NCBI RefSeq assembly: GCF_000143415.4
Contig: NW_003314273.1
Coordinates: 1,132,681-1,196,680 of the forward strand
Reading direction: 5' to 3'
Length of the DNA: 64,000 nucleotides
Origin: Selaginella moellendorffii
Taxonomy: Eukaryota; Streptophyta; Lycopodiopsida; Selaginellales; Selaginellaceae
In this document: positions 10,213 through 20,345 of the stretch, piece by piece
Position numbering within the stretch: the first letter of the stretch is position 1
How the letters are laid out: every line of letters starts with the position of its first letter
Translations under genes and position numbers: made by a program
The notes under the pieces: model-generated
Databases searched by the model: none
What the model saw: the letters and a program-made list of their open reading frames with translations, nothing else
Told to the model about the DNA's origin: nothing

Positions 10213-11809
10213 TGCAACATATAGGTACATTTCTCCACATTCCCTTAGGGGGTAATACAAAATTTCAGAGTGCACTCTCAGGGTAACTAGTGAAACCAGC
10301 AAAATCATGAGCACGAACACCCAGTGCTGCTCTTGGGTCGTTTGCCTCCCAGGTGCCTCTACCGCGAAACTTGAGGCCACCTGCTCCACTCCATGAGCAC
10401 GAACGCCCAGCTCTACTCTTGGGCCGTTCGCCTCCCAGGTGACTCCGCAAAACTTGAAGCCACCTGCTACGCTCCATGCCCTGCGAGACTTGCCTAGAGC
10501 GCTCCACTACCAACGTGCTTCCGGGCCCAAAACAGTGTCCAGTCACGACACAGCTCCAACTCGTAGCTCCAAGCGAGGTATGTACGTCCTCCAGCTCAAG
10601 GCTGGAGTGTGCTACCTTGCCTCCCATATGAGACAAGTGTGCTAGCTCATCTTCAACTGAGTCCTAGCCCTGCAATAGGGACTAAGGAAAGGGCGTGAAC
10701 CTCCTCCAAAGGGAGCAAACTCCAAAGCAGGCGTTGGAGAAGAGATATATGGATCCCCTAAGCGTATCACACCGCATTGGCCCTGTTAGCCGCTGGCCCC
10801 ACTTGTGGCAGCAATCCCTGCCACTAGTTCCAAAAATCCTCCCTTCCCAATCACCTCAAAGCAGGACACCATGCATGGTCATCCACAAAGAATCCAGAAA
10901 GCTGGGAACTTTTTCAAGTCCCAACTGCTCCAAGTCACCCCTAAAGTGACTTCCAGCTCCCTTAATCCTTGACCGCTCATCTCCATCACGTGTCAAGGCA
11001 AGCAAGATTGCATAGATCTTGGCAAAAAACTCCATTTTTGGAGCTTTTTGCAACTATTCATCCATCGCCGAGATGCCTTCAGAACCTCCTAGGACTGTAG
11101 TGACTCGCCACTGCCAGCCCTAGAAGTCCTACCCTAGCCCTAGAACAGGGTGAACCCTAACCCTAGCTGCTAGCCGGAGCCACCCAAGAACCCTAATTCT
11201 AGAGAGCGAGTTAGGGTCGTCCAAATCTCGCAGATCCCAGATCTGAATGAAGCGCCACTACTAGGAGTGCTTCTCCCCACTCCCTAGATGCCAGCCATGA
11301 AGTCGAATCAAGAAAAAGAGTGGAGACCAAGCCATGAGAGTGAAAAAAGAGAAAACGAGCCTGTCCTTTGCCATAGCCACTCCGGCGAAGCTAATGGAGG
11401 GTTGTTGTTGCTAGCAACGTCCCTCTTCCTTGCCTCAATCACTCCCACAGCCCGATTTCCCCCTAGAACCAAAATCCCCAAATCATGGAAGCTTGCAAAC
11501 ACAACTAGGGTGAGTGAGATCTCCAGATCCGTGGCAGATCTCGCTGCTACAAGCTCCCCGTCGAAGGAATCAAAGAAACTCTCAGCCGTTTGGGAGAAAT
11601 CGCAATTCAAGCACGGAGATGCTGCTTTCGAGAGAAGAGAGGAAGAGGAGGAAGGAGGAGAGCCCTGCGTGCTGCTGCCGTGGCGCGTGAGATACTGCTA
11701 CTGTCCTCCGAGCTCCCTCCCTCGCTCCTCCTCACACTCTCTCTCTCTAACACCTTTTAGCTCACTCCCAAACTTAGAACTTAGGTCCCTTAGTGGATTT
11801 CCACTTCGA
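10213..11809. mobile_element. Unidentified 1.6-kb insertion with a long target-site duplication
   Basis: The LTR B sequence is interrupted between GGACTTCCACTTCGA (10198-10212) and GGATTTCCACTTCGA (11795-11809), a 14/15 direct repeat. No polymerase or transposase is visible. Read on the minus strand it begins GA-rich (GAGAGAGAGAG near 11740) and later has AGGGTTAGGG runs, rather like a plant 5' leader. A 185-codon plus-strand frame (11288-11845) is low-complexity and crosses the insertion border, so I do not call it. It could be a non-LTR retroelement copy, a gene fragment, or an LTR insertion with 5-6 bp duplication (TG...CA ends are possible at 10213/11803). Confidence 0.45.
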
Positions 11810-11858
11810 CCACTATCATATGGCACCCTTTTTGCTCCACTTTAAGGCTTAGGGATTT

Positions 11859-12961
11859 TGTAAGGAACCAACTCGCCGAGGTGTCGTAGGCTAAAGAAAC
11901 CCCGAAAGCTTGACCAAAATGACAAAGAGTTCATCGGATGGGATCGAGTTTGAGATAGAGTCCGGAATCGAGTCCGAGGCCGACTCGGGGACCGAGTTCG
12001 AGACCGAGTTCGAGACGGAGTCCGAGATCCGAAATCGGGTCCGAGACTGAGTCCGAGGTCGAGTCCGAGGTCGGGTCCGAGATCGGGTCCAAGATCGAGT
12101 CCGAGATCGAGTCCGAGACCGAATCCGAAGTTGGATCCGAAATCGAGTCCGAGATCGAGCCAGAGACTAAGTCCAAATACTAATACGGGTCAAGGGGTGA
12201 AAGCCCAAAGCGTGCGTCTCCCAGGGGGGGGGGGGGGGCTGCAGGGGGTTCCAAAAGTATAGTAGGGATAGTGAGGTCCAGGAACCAGTTTTGAAGGGAC
12301 TCTCCAGTGGGGCTTCCAAACCGACTTAAGGTTGAGACTGGGACCGAGGGGCCTTAGGTGGGAGTGAGTATGGACTTGGTTGGTGCCGGAGGGGCCATCC
12401 AAAGAAGTGCTCAAGAGCAGCTCCCACTCCCAAAAGGGAAACCAATTGCGGTGCTCCCAGCTCATGTGGAGTGGTGCCCACTTGAGTACCCTGCGGCTCA
12501 TTGGTCCTCGCCCTTCCTAGGGGCTTGGGCCTTCCTTTGGGATGGAAGTGGGGGGATAGAGGTACCCATACCGAGCCGTTAGGCCACGGTGTTTCACCCT
12601 GGCGTCCCAAAGCAAGTGTTGCACTCAAGACTTGGGATTTAGAGGGTCCCATGATCAAGTCTTGTGGTACCAAGGGATGTTAGGAACCTGGAAGCTTGGT
12701 GTGCTTGGCTGCTTGTGCTTGCGGGGAGTGTAGCCGAACCTTAAGTCCAGTCTAACCTAGGGAGGGGGATTGGGAGTGATTTGGGAATCCGTGGATGGAT
12801 GGCTAACACTCCGTTGCTCGTGTAGTGAGTAGTTGAAACCAAGTAGGAGCTGGTACCATAGGCGAGAACCTAAGCAAGGGAACTTAGCAAAAGCCAAGGC
12901 AGTGTTGGACGGATAGACGAGGTAAGCTGGCAAATTTGAAAGGAAAAATTTGTGGCTTACA
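11859..12961 (+). repeat. 5' LTR of family A chromovirus
   Basis: Starts TGTAAGGAACC and ends GGCTTACA, with matching inverted ends TGTAAG/CTTACA. It contains the 12-bp array (about 11945-12180), the GGTGAAAGCCCAAAGCG block with 15 G (12224-12238), and TTCCAAAAGTATAGTAGGG. It is collinear with 18295-19381. Confidence 0.92.
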
Positions 12962-12964
12962 ATT

Positions 12965-12977
12965 TGGTATCGGAGCC
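12965..12977 (+). other. Primer-binding site of family A
   Basis: TGGTATCGGAGCC lies three bases after the 5' LTR. It is a one-base variant of the initiator-Met primer site (TGGTATCAGAGC). Confidence 0.85.
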
Positions 12978-15900
12978 TTTTCCTCAGTTCTAGCGAAGGA
13001 TAGAGGCGGATTACTGGGAGATGGCGAGGGCAGGGCGTAAGCGAACCCAGGCAGAGACAGAACCTCCGCCAGAGCTGGAGCCTCCGGCCGAACAAGAGGC
13101 TATGGATGAGGAATCCTTGCATGAGGAGGACTCCAGTGAGGAAACTTCCAAACAGGAGTCCGGTGGCAAGGTTCAGTCGTCCAAGGCTTGATTGGACGTT
13201 CTAGAAGGACAATTGGCGCAGACCAATGCCCTGTTGGAGACTCTCATACGCAAGCTAAAGTGTGACGAGAAGCGGAAGAAAAAGCGAAAGACTGCGGATG
13301 CTGGCAGCGCAGAAGGTGCGGACCCTTCGGCAGAGATTGAGGCAAAACCAGACAAGGTCGAACAACCCGAAGTGGAATCAGTCCCTCAGGCAGTTCCCAA
13401 GTACAAACCAAAACCCCCACCGGTCTTCAAGGGAGTGAACGACTATAAGGTGGTGGAGGATTGGTTTTATGATATGGAGGACTACTTCCGAGCGTTGCGG
13501 TTACTGAGTTCGGAGAAGGTCCCATGTGCAAAACCATACTTGGCAGATAATGCCAAGTCTTGGTGGAGAACGATGGAGGCCAACGAAGGACCGGTGGCCA
13601 CTTGGGACATGATGAAGGCGAGGATTCGCGCAACATATGTTCCCCCGAATGCCACTCTGCATCTGAGAGATGAGCTGAGTAGGCTGAAGTAGACTGGAAC
13701 CATCCAGGAATATGTGAATGGGTTCATGGCAAAGAGGATACTTGTCACGGACATGGGGGATATGGATGCGTTCCATGCCTTCATATCGGGTTTGCAAACC
13801 TAGGCTCGCGGTGAGGTGATGCGCTGGAACCCGACCAACTACAAGGAAGCGTTGGATGCGGCCATCAAGGTGCATTTCAATGATAACCTGCAAAAGGGGA
13901 ACACGACGGGGTCGGGATCCACGTTTAGCAATGGGGCCAAACCAAGGGGAACGTATAGCAAGGGGAAATTCAAAAAGAGTTTCTCTAAGAATGAGTCCTC
14001 GGGGTTCCGGAAAGGCAAATCCGGTGGCCAGCGAGCGAGTACGTGGGGGAGTCAAGCGAAAAGAGACAAACCCACGGATAAGAAGGTCAAGTCGTATAGC
14101 AGCGTGGGAAATAACATATGCTACAACTGCAGTGAAGCGGGACACTTTTCGATGGAATGTCCCTACCTGAAGAAGGCCAGAGCCAATATAGCCATCAAGT
14201 CGGGTGAAGTCCAAATTGAAGTATGTGATCCAGTCCTTAACTCAAAGTTACTCATTACACGAGCAACTTTGGTAGAGAGTCATTCGCGACATCTACTAGC
14301 CCTCCGAGGGAAGCTCGGAGGTAGCTTTGTTAAGATCCTTATTGACACGGGTGCTTCGGATAATTTTGTGGCTGCAAACATAGTCCGGCAAGCCGGACTA
14401 ACGGTGCAGCGGCTAGGCGAACCAAGGACTATAGAGTTTGTTCAAGGTAGCCAAATCACCGATGAGGTACTTCGACAAGTGAGAGTCGAAGTAGGGACAT
14501 GGAAAGTAGACATGGATTTCACCGTGTTGGACATGGCGGGATTTGATGTGATCTTCGGAATGGATTGGTTCAATCGGTTCGTGGTAGCCCTGCATGGACA
14601 AGGTAGGAACCTTGTGGTACTGGCAAATGCCCAAGGAAGAAGATCTAGGGTGGAGGCCCAGGATCTAAAGGTAGGGCAAAGCAAGGCCAAATTTTCCTGC
14701 CTAAACCTGGTGTCCACGAGAGGACAACTCACTAAAGGAACTAAGGCAACCTTTTTGTGCTTACTCTCGGTGAAGAGTGACAAAAAGACAGGAACGGAAG
14801 AAGTACCTTTAGTGATCCAGCAGGTGTTGGACCAATTCCAGGATACCATGCCGGAGGAGTTACCGGCGGGGTTGCCCCCCACACGACCGATAGAACATAA
14901 GATTGAGCTGGTCGAGGGTGCTGAGGCGGTGGTTCGTCCCCCCTATTGTTTGAACGAAAAAGAACTCAAGGAGCTCAAGTGCCAACTAGAGGAGTTGGTG
15001 GACAAAGGGTATGTTAGGTTGAGCAAGTCGCCGTATGGGGTGCCGGTGCTATTTGTGAAAAAGAAAAATGGATCTATGCGCATGTGCATAGACTACCGGT
15101 TGCTCAACAAGTATACAAAGAAGAACAAGTACCCTTTGCCAAGGATTGAGGATCTGTTCGATAGGTTGGGAAAGGCAAAATACTTCTCGAGGATTGACCT
15201 AAGGTCAGGATACTACCAGATCAGGGTAGCTGAGGAAGATGTCAAGAAGACAACCTGTCGAACGAGGTATGGGAGCTTTGAGTTTCTGGTGATGCCCTTT
15301 GGGCTGTGCAATGCGCCGGCAAAGTTTTCGGCGTTGATGAACCACATCTTTGTACCCTATCTGGATAACTTCGTGGTCGTCTATATCGACAACATCCTGA
15401 TCTATAGCGAGACGCTAGAGGAGCATGCCGAACACTTGGCGAAGGTGTTTGAGAAACTAAGGGAACACAAACTGTATGCTAAAGAGAGCAAATGTGACTT
15501 TGCTCAACAAGAGGTAAAGTTTCTCGGGCATGTGGTGGGCCAAGACGGGCTCAAGATGGACCCGGAGAAGGTCCAAGTGATCCAGGAATGGGAGCGAGCA
15601 TCGAATGTACATGAGTTGAGGGCGTTCTTGGGGCTATGCAACTACTACTGAAAGTTTATCAGACACTATTCGAGAGTAGCCCTGCCCTTAACGAACCAAA
15701 CAGGAAAAGGGAAGATGGTATGGACAGCGGAATGCGAGGCGGCATTCGTCCACCTCAAAGGGAAATTGAGGAAGGCTCAAGTGTTGGCATTACCAGACTT
15801 TGGTAAGGACTTCGAGGTAGAAACGGATGCTTCAGACTTTGCGTTGGGCGCAGTTTTGAAGCAAGACAACCATCCAGTAGTGTTCTTCTCGAAGAAGTTG

Positions 15901-16894
15901 GACAAGGCTCAACGGAAGTGGCCTGCCCACGAGAAGGAATTGTTTGCGGTGGTCAAGGCGCTCAAGGAGTGGCGACACTACCTTGGGAGACACTTGAAGG
16001 TTTACACGGACAATGTGGCAACGAAACACTTCTTGTCACAGCCCGACCTGAGAGGGAAACAAGGTCGGTGGGCCAATGCCTTGGCCGAGTTTGATTGCGA
16101 GATTCTGTACAAGCCTGGGAAGAGCAACATCGTGGCGGATGCGCTAAGTCGAAAAGCGAGCTTGAGGTTGGCAATATCCAGCGCAACAGCAACCTTCTAG
16201 GACGATGTGCGGACAGCATCTGAGAACGATGGTCGAGCACAAGAAGTGTTGTTGAGGAATCTAGAGGCACGGGAAGCTCACCAGAGAGGTGAGCTGCCAA
16301 CGGAAGAGAAAACGGGCTATGCGGAATGCAACGGACTCATCTATTACAAGCAAACGAGGGTGTATGTTCCAGAAGGGGAACTAAGGAAGGTAGCCTTAGA
16401 AGAGTGTCATGACGGACCTCTTGCGAGACACGGCGGAGTGCCCAAGATGATGGGCTTACTCAAGAGGAAGTACCATTGGCCAGATATGGCTAAGGACGTC
16501 CAAGACTATGTAAAGACATGTCCAACATGTCAGCAGGTCAAAGCCGTGACTAAGGCTAGTGGGGGCTTGTTGCAAAGCATCCCAATTCCAGATCGTCCGT
16601 GGAAATGTCTTACGATAGACTTCATTACGGGACTTCCCCCAAGCGAGGGGTTTGATGCGGTATTCGTGGTGGTGGACCGATTTTCGAAAATGGCACATTT
16701 CATACCCACCACAACGGAAGTGGATGCGGAAGGTGTGACGAAGCTGTTCTTCGAACAAGTGGTTCGAGTGCGGGGAAGGCCGGAAGAGATCATCTTAGAT
16801 CGAGATAAGATCTTCACTAGTAGGTTCTGGAGGACTCTCCTAGAACAGTATCGCACCAAGTTGAAATTCAGCACAGCCTATCACCCATAGACAG

Positions 16895-16941
16895 GTATGG
16901 GGTATTAAGTCAAGTTTGGTGGCACTAACATTTCTTGACAG
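16895..16941 (+). other. Candidate 47-bp spliceosomal intron in integrase
   Basis: CAG|GTATGG donor, CACTAAC branch-like site near 16924, then a T-rich tract and TTGACAG acceptor. Removing it joins ACAG to ACGGAC and restores the conserved integrase motif TDGQMERVNRQ in frame. The integrase of the other chromovirus here (minus strand, 27521-27775) has the same motif uninterrupted. Confidence 0.65.
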
Positions 16942-17359
16942 ACGGACAAATGGAAAGGGTGAATAGGCAGCTGGAGGATTATTTGCGATGCTATGTCTCG
17001 GGAGACCAGACCGATTGGGTAAGTCATTTGGGACTTGCGGAAATGTGTTATAACAACTCAGCACATTCGAGTATCGGGGTGAGTCCATGGGAAGTCATCA
17101 ATGGGCGAGCTATTGAAGGTCCTGTGGAACTCGGCGTGGCCGAGTATCATGGAGAGCTACCCGTAGTGGAGGCATTCACGGCAGAAAGACTCAACATTTG
17201 GAATCTAGTGAGGGATTCCTTGGAACGGGCTCAACAAAGGCAAACGAAGTACGCGAACCTAAAGCGCCGGGATGTAGAGTTCCAAGCTGAGGAGAAGGTG
17301 TGGCTGAACACCAAGAACCTCAGGCTACCAAGTGGGATCAGCCGGAAGTTGACCCAAAG

Positions 17360-17411
17360 GTAAAAATGCATGTATTCCTATAAATGAATTGATCTTGAGT
17401 TCCTTAAGCAG
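17360..17411 (+). other. Candidate 52-bp spliceosomal intron between integrase and chromodomain
   Basis: CAAAG|GTAAAAATG donor and CCTTAAGCAG|G acceptor. Splicing joins KLTQR to FAGPYEIEARIGK, the usual 'R-F-x-GPY' junction of Ty3 integrase tails, without a frame change. Confidence 0.65.
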
Positions 17412-17868
17412 GTTCGCGGGGCCTTACGAGATTGAGGCACGAATCGGTAAAGTGGCTTACCGACTCCGACTTCCTCGAGAAATGGGGAAGATGCACCCAG
17501 TGTTCCACGTGAACTTGCTCAAGCCGTACTTTGAGGATCCGCTTCGCAAGGACCAAGTAAGACCTTTACCTGAGGTTATCCAAGGGGAAGAGGAATACGA
17601 AGTCGAGGCCATCCTCAATGCGCGCAAGAGCAAGCGACAAGGACGCGAGGTGAGAGAGTTCCATGTGAAGTGGAAAGGATTCTGATCTGAGTCGACTCTC
17701 CGCTGAAAGAAACTTCCCCAAGTCCAAAGAAGCTCACGACCTTCTCCTTGCGGAGCAGCACCATCCTCCACACTGCGAAGCAACATGGGAACCGGAGGAG
17801 AACCTGGCGAACGCGCGAGATCTAGTGGAGGAATTTCTGCAAGGCAGAACTCTATATACTTATGCAAA

Positions 17869-18294
17869 GTTCAATTAAAAATATCAATTTGCAAAGTTGA
17901 GCAAGTGGCATATGTTGGGACCCGAAGGCACGCCGAAGGTGAGCTAATTAGCATAGGTTAGCTAGGTCGACCAGGCATAGGGAACTACGCCCGACTCCCT
18001 GCAGGGATGTCGAATTCGTAGACGTATTCTACAGAGGTTGGGTTCGAGTCCCAACCCCCTAGTAAAGCAAGGCTGGGTTCAAGTCCCGACCCCATACTAG
18101 GGCATGGTGAGGTGCGGAGTATAGGGACACCTATATTCCGTTGTCATGGGCTCTCGGCCGGGGAGGCTAACTTAGGCACACCGCTAAGTGGGGGGATGCC
18201 CCCGGAGACATGGTCAACAAGTCGTAGGATCAAAAAGAGAGATGTTCGATGTGGGCATCGAACTTCTTCTATGGGTGGTGGAGTTGTAAGGAAC
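17869..18294 (+). other. Family A 3' untranslated region
   Basis: Non-coding. It contains two GGTTCGAGTCCC/GGTTCAAGTCCC segments (near 18037 and 18074) that look like tRNA T-arms but lack the rest of a tRNA. The region recurs, diverged, on the minus strand at 60286-60790 and 50700-51130. It ends in a G-rich stretch (ATGGGTGGTGGAGT) before the LTR, the likely polypurine tract. Confidence 0.7.
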
Positions 18295-19381
18295 CAACTC
18301 GCCGAGGTGTCGTAGGCTAAAGGAACCCCGAAAGCTTGACCAAAATGACAAAGAGTTCATTGGATGGGACCGAGTTCGAGATAGAGTCCGGAATCGAGTC
18401 CGAGGCCGACTCGGGGACCGAGTTCGAGACCGAGTCCGAGATCCGAAATCGGGTCCGAGACCGAGTCCGAGGTTGAGTCCGAGGTCGGGTCTAAGATTGG
18501 GTCCGAGATCGAGTCTGAGATCGAGTCCGAGACCGAATCCGAAGTCGGATCCGACATCGAGTCTGAGATCGAGCCAGAGACTAAGTCCAAATACTAATAC
18601 GGGTCAAGGGGTGAAAGCCCAAAGCGTGCATCTCCCAAGGGGGGGGGGGGGGGGGGGGCCCCCTGGGGTTCCCAAAATTTAAAAGGGGATTGGGGGGCCC
18701 GGGACCCCTTTTTAAGGGGCCCCCCCGGGGGGGTTTTCAACCGCCTTGAGGTTGAAACTGGGACCGAGGGGCCTTGGGTGGGAGTGAGCATGGACTTGGT
18801 TGGTGCCGAAGGGGCCATCCAAAGAAGTGCTCAAGAGCAGCTCCCACTCCCGAAAGGGAAACCGATTGCGGTGCTCCTGGCTCATGTGGAGTGGTGCCCA
18901 CTTAAGTACCCTGCGGCTCATTGGTCCTCGCCCTTCCTAGGGGCTTGGGCCTTCCTTCGGGATGGAAGTGGGGGGGTAGAGGTACCCATACCAAGCCGTT
19001 AGGCCACGGTGTTTTGCCCCAGCGTCCCGAAGCAAGTGTTGCACTCAAGACTTGGGATTTAGAGGGTCCCATGATCAAGTCTTGTGGTACCAAGGGATGT
19101 TAGGAACCTGGAGGCTTGGTGTGCTTGGCTACTTGTGCTTGCGGGGAGTGTAGCCAAACCTTAAGTCCAGTCTAACCCGGGGAGGGGGATTGGGAGTGAT
19201 TTGGGAATCCGTGGATGGATGGCTAACACTCCGTTGCTCGTGCAGTGAGTAGCTGAAACCAAGTAGGAACTGGTACCATAGGCGAGAACCTTGGCAAGGG
19301 AACTTAGCAAAAGCCAAGGCAATGTTGGACGGATAGACGAGGTAAACTGGCAAATTAGAAAGGAAAAATTTATGGCTTACA
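18295..19381 (+). repeat. 3' LTR of family A chromovirus
   Basis: TGTAAGG...GGCTTACA, collinear with 11859-12961, with its own 12-bp array (about 18365-18600). After a run of 20 G (18639-18658) the sequence to about 18745 is distorted into runs (CCCGGGACCCC, CCCCCCCGGGGGGG) where the 5' LTR has normal sequence. No matching 5-bp duplication flanks the element: GATTT on the left, GGTGT on the right. Confidence 0.92.
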
Positions 19382-19980
19382 GGTGTGAACTTGCAAGGAA
19401 GTGTAATGAATTGTAAGTAATCAAAAGGAACGACTTGAAAGACGATTTATAGGGGTTCAAATATAGAGGGAAAGGGGCCATGAATAAGAGTGCACCCGTT
19501 TTTCTAATTGGTTAAGGGTCTTGGGATATTTGGGGTTAAGTGTCCTTGGGTTTGAATAGTACTAAATTGGGTGACCTTCTGGGAAGTCCAAATTCAGGAG
19601 CTTACATTTGGTATTGGAGTGGTCTCAAGTCTGACTCTATTAGTTGGCTTAAGGGAATCACACCACATATTGATTGACATCTAGCAAGTCCAAATTTCTC
19701 CAGTTGGGCTTGACCCGAGGGTAGGGTGTCAAGAGAGCAAGGCTCTTAGGAGAGTTGCGGATGTCAACTTCCATTCACAAGGGTGTGAACTTGCAGGGAA
19801 GTGTGGTCAATTGTAAACAACTAAAAGGAACAACTCGAAAGATGATCCATAGGAGTTCAAATATAGAAGGAAAGGGCCCATGAATAAGTGTGCACCCCCT
19901 TTTCCAATCGGTTAAGGGTCTTGAAATATTTGGGGTTAAGCGTCCTTGAGTTTGAATAATACTGGGTTGGGTGACTTCCA
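19382..19980 (+). mobile_element. TRIM-1 miniature LTR retrotransposon
   Basis: The first LTR is 19412-19606 (195 bp, TGTAAG...GCTTACA), followed two bases on by a primer site TGGTATTGGAG (19609-19619). About 205 bp of non-coding interior follows, then a second LTR from 19812, cut at about 19980 by family B sequence. The 30 bp before the first LTR (GGTGTGAACTTGCAAGGAAG) repeat the end of the interior (19791), so this is part of a tandem of elements. No protein is encoded; mobility would depend on another element. Confidence 0.8.
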
Positions 19981-20208
19981 CAAAGACCAACATATGACAC
20001 ATAAAAGTGTCAAGATGGAATCTAAGATGGACCTGAGATGGAGTCCGAGATAAAGTTTGAGATGGACCCAAGATGGAATCCAAGTCCAAGTCTGAGTCCA
20101 AGTCCAAAAACTAATTTAGGCTGTTGGGTGAAAACCTAAAGCGATTGTCCCCCCAGGAAAGGCTAGTGTGTAACTTGGTGAAGTGTTCAAAAGTTGGTTC
20201 TAGCTCCT
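19981..20208 (+). repeat. Family B LTR fragment
   Basis: Matches the middle of the solo LTR at 22987-24627: CCAACATATGACACATAAAAG, a short 12-bp array, GGGTGAAAACCTAAAGCG, then CTTGGTGAAGTGTTCAAAAG. It is cut on the right by the 191-bp LTR family. Confidence 0.8.
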
Positions 20209-20345
20209 GTTGGGGGAAGGAGGGGCGCCTCCCCCAACGCTCGCTCAAACATGAGAAATGCTTCAATGCTCTTCACAAAATACCCCCCCTTTTTTTGGGG
20301 GAAGGAGGGGCACCTCCCCCAGCAAATGGTGAACCCGACATAATG
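20209..20345 (-). repeat. 191-bp LTR family, partial and rearranged inverse copy
   Basis: Inverse of the 3' half of the elements at 45836-46026 and 58810-59000: TGTTGGGGGAAGGAGGGG, then GAGAAATGCTTCAATGCTCTTC. The GC-rich stem GGAGGGGCRCCTCCCCC occurs twice (20219 and 20305), so the end is duplicated. Confidence 0.65.

Larger units (their letters stand above)
8557..11858 (-). mobile_element. Family B 5' LTR, minus strand, interrupted by an insertion
   Basis: Starts TGTAAGTGATTAA and is a diverged inverse copy of the solo LTR at 22987-24627. Shared parts in order are the CACTTAAAGGAG block, the GCTCCCAATCC block near 9243, a 12-bp tandem array, then GGTCCAAACATGTTATG near 10177. It is split at 10213-11809; the last part (CCACTATCATATGGCACCC...TAGGGATTT) resumes at 11810. 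Its outer end was lost where family A begins at 11859. Confidence 0.7.
13021..17868 (+). pseudogene. Family A Ty3/Gypsy chromovirus gag-pol, six nonsense codons
   Basis: From ATG 13021 a single frame runs to 16894 without a frameshift. It is stopped by TGA 13189, TAG 13690, TAG 13801, TGA 15649, TAG 16198 and TAG 16888. Domain order: Gag; CCHC knuckle ([14 protein letters not shown], 14119-14160); protease (IDTGAS, 14341); reverse transcriptase with YIDN instead of YxDD (15382-15393); RNase H (ETDASDFALG, TDNVATKHFL); integrase HHCC (about 16410-16545) and catalytic core (TIDFITG, ILDRDK); chromodomain (EEEYEVEAILNARKS...HVKWKGF). The frame resumes after two candidate introns (16895-16941, 17360-17411). 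An 85-bp insertion (about 17682-17766) splits the chromodomain; its second half (CEATWEPEENLANARDLVEE) ends at about 17868. It would make virus-like particles and integrate, but this copy is dead. Confidence 0.9.

Noticed and set aside
11288-11845. 185-codon ORF
   Set aside because: Ser/Pro/Leu-rich without a domain, and it crosses the insertion border into the LTR.
18031-18090. tRNA genes suggested by GGTTCGAGTCCC T-arm-like segments
   Set aside because: No acceptor stem, D-arm or anticodon arm can be built; the segments are repeats in the family A 3' untranslated region.
12190-19100. Integrated caulimovirus or other viral remnant
   Set aside because: There is an integrase with chromodomain, LTRs and a Ty3 gene order, and no movement or coat protein; this is a retrotransposon.
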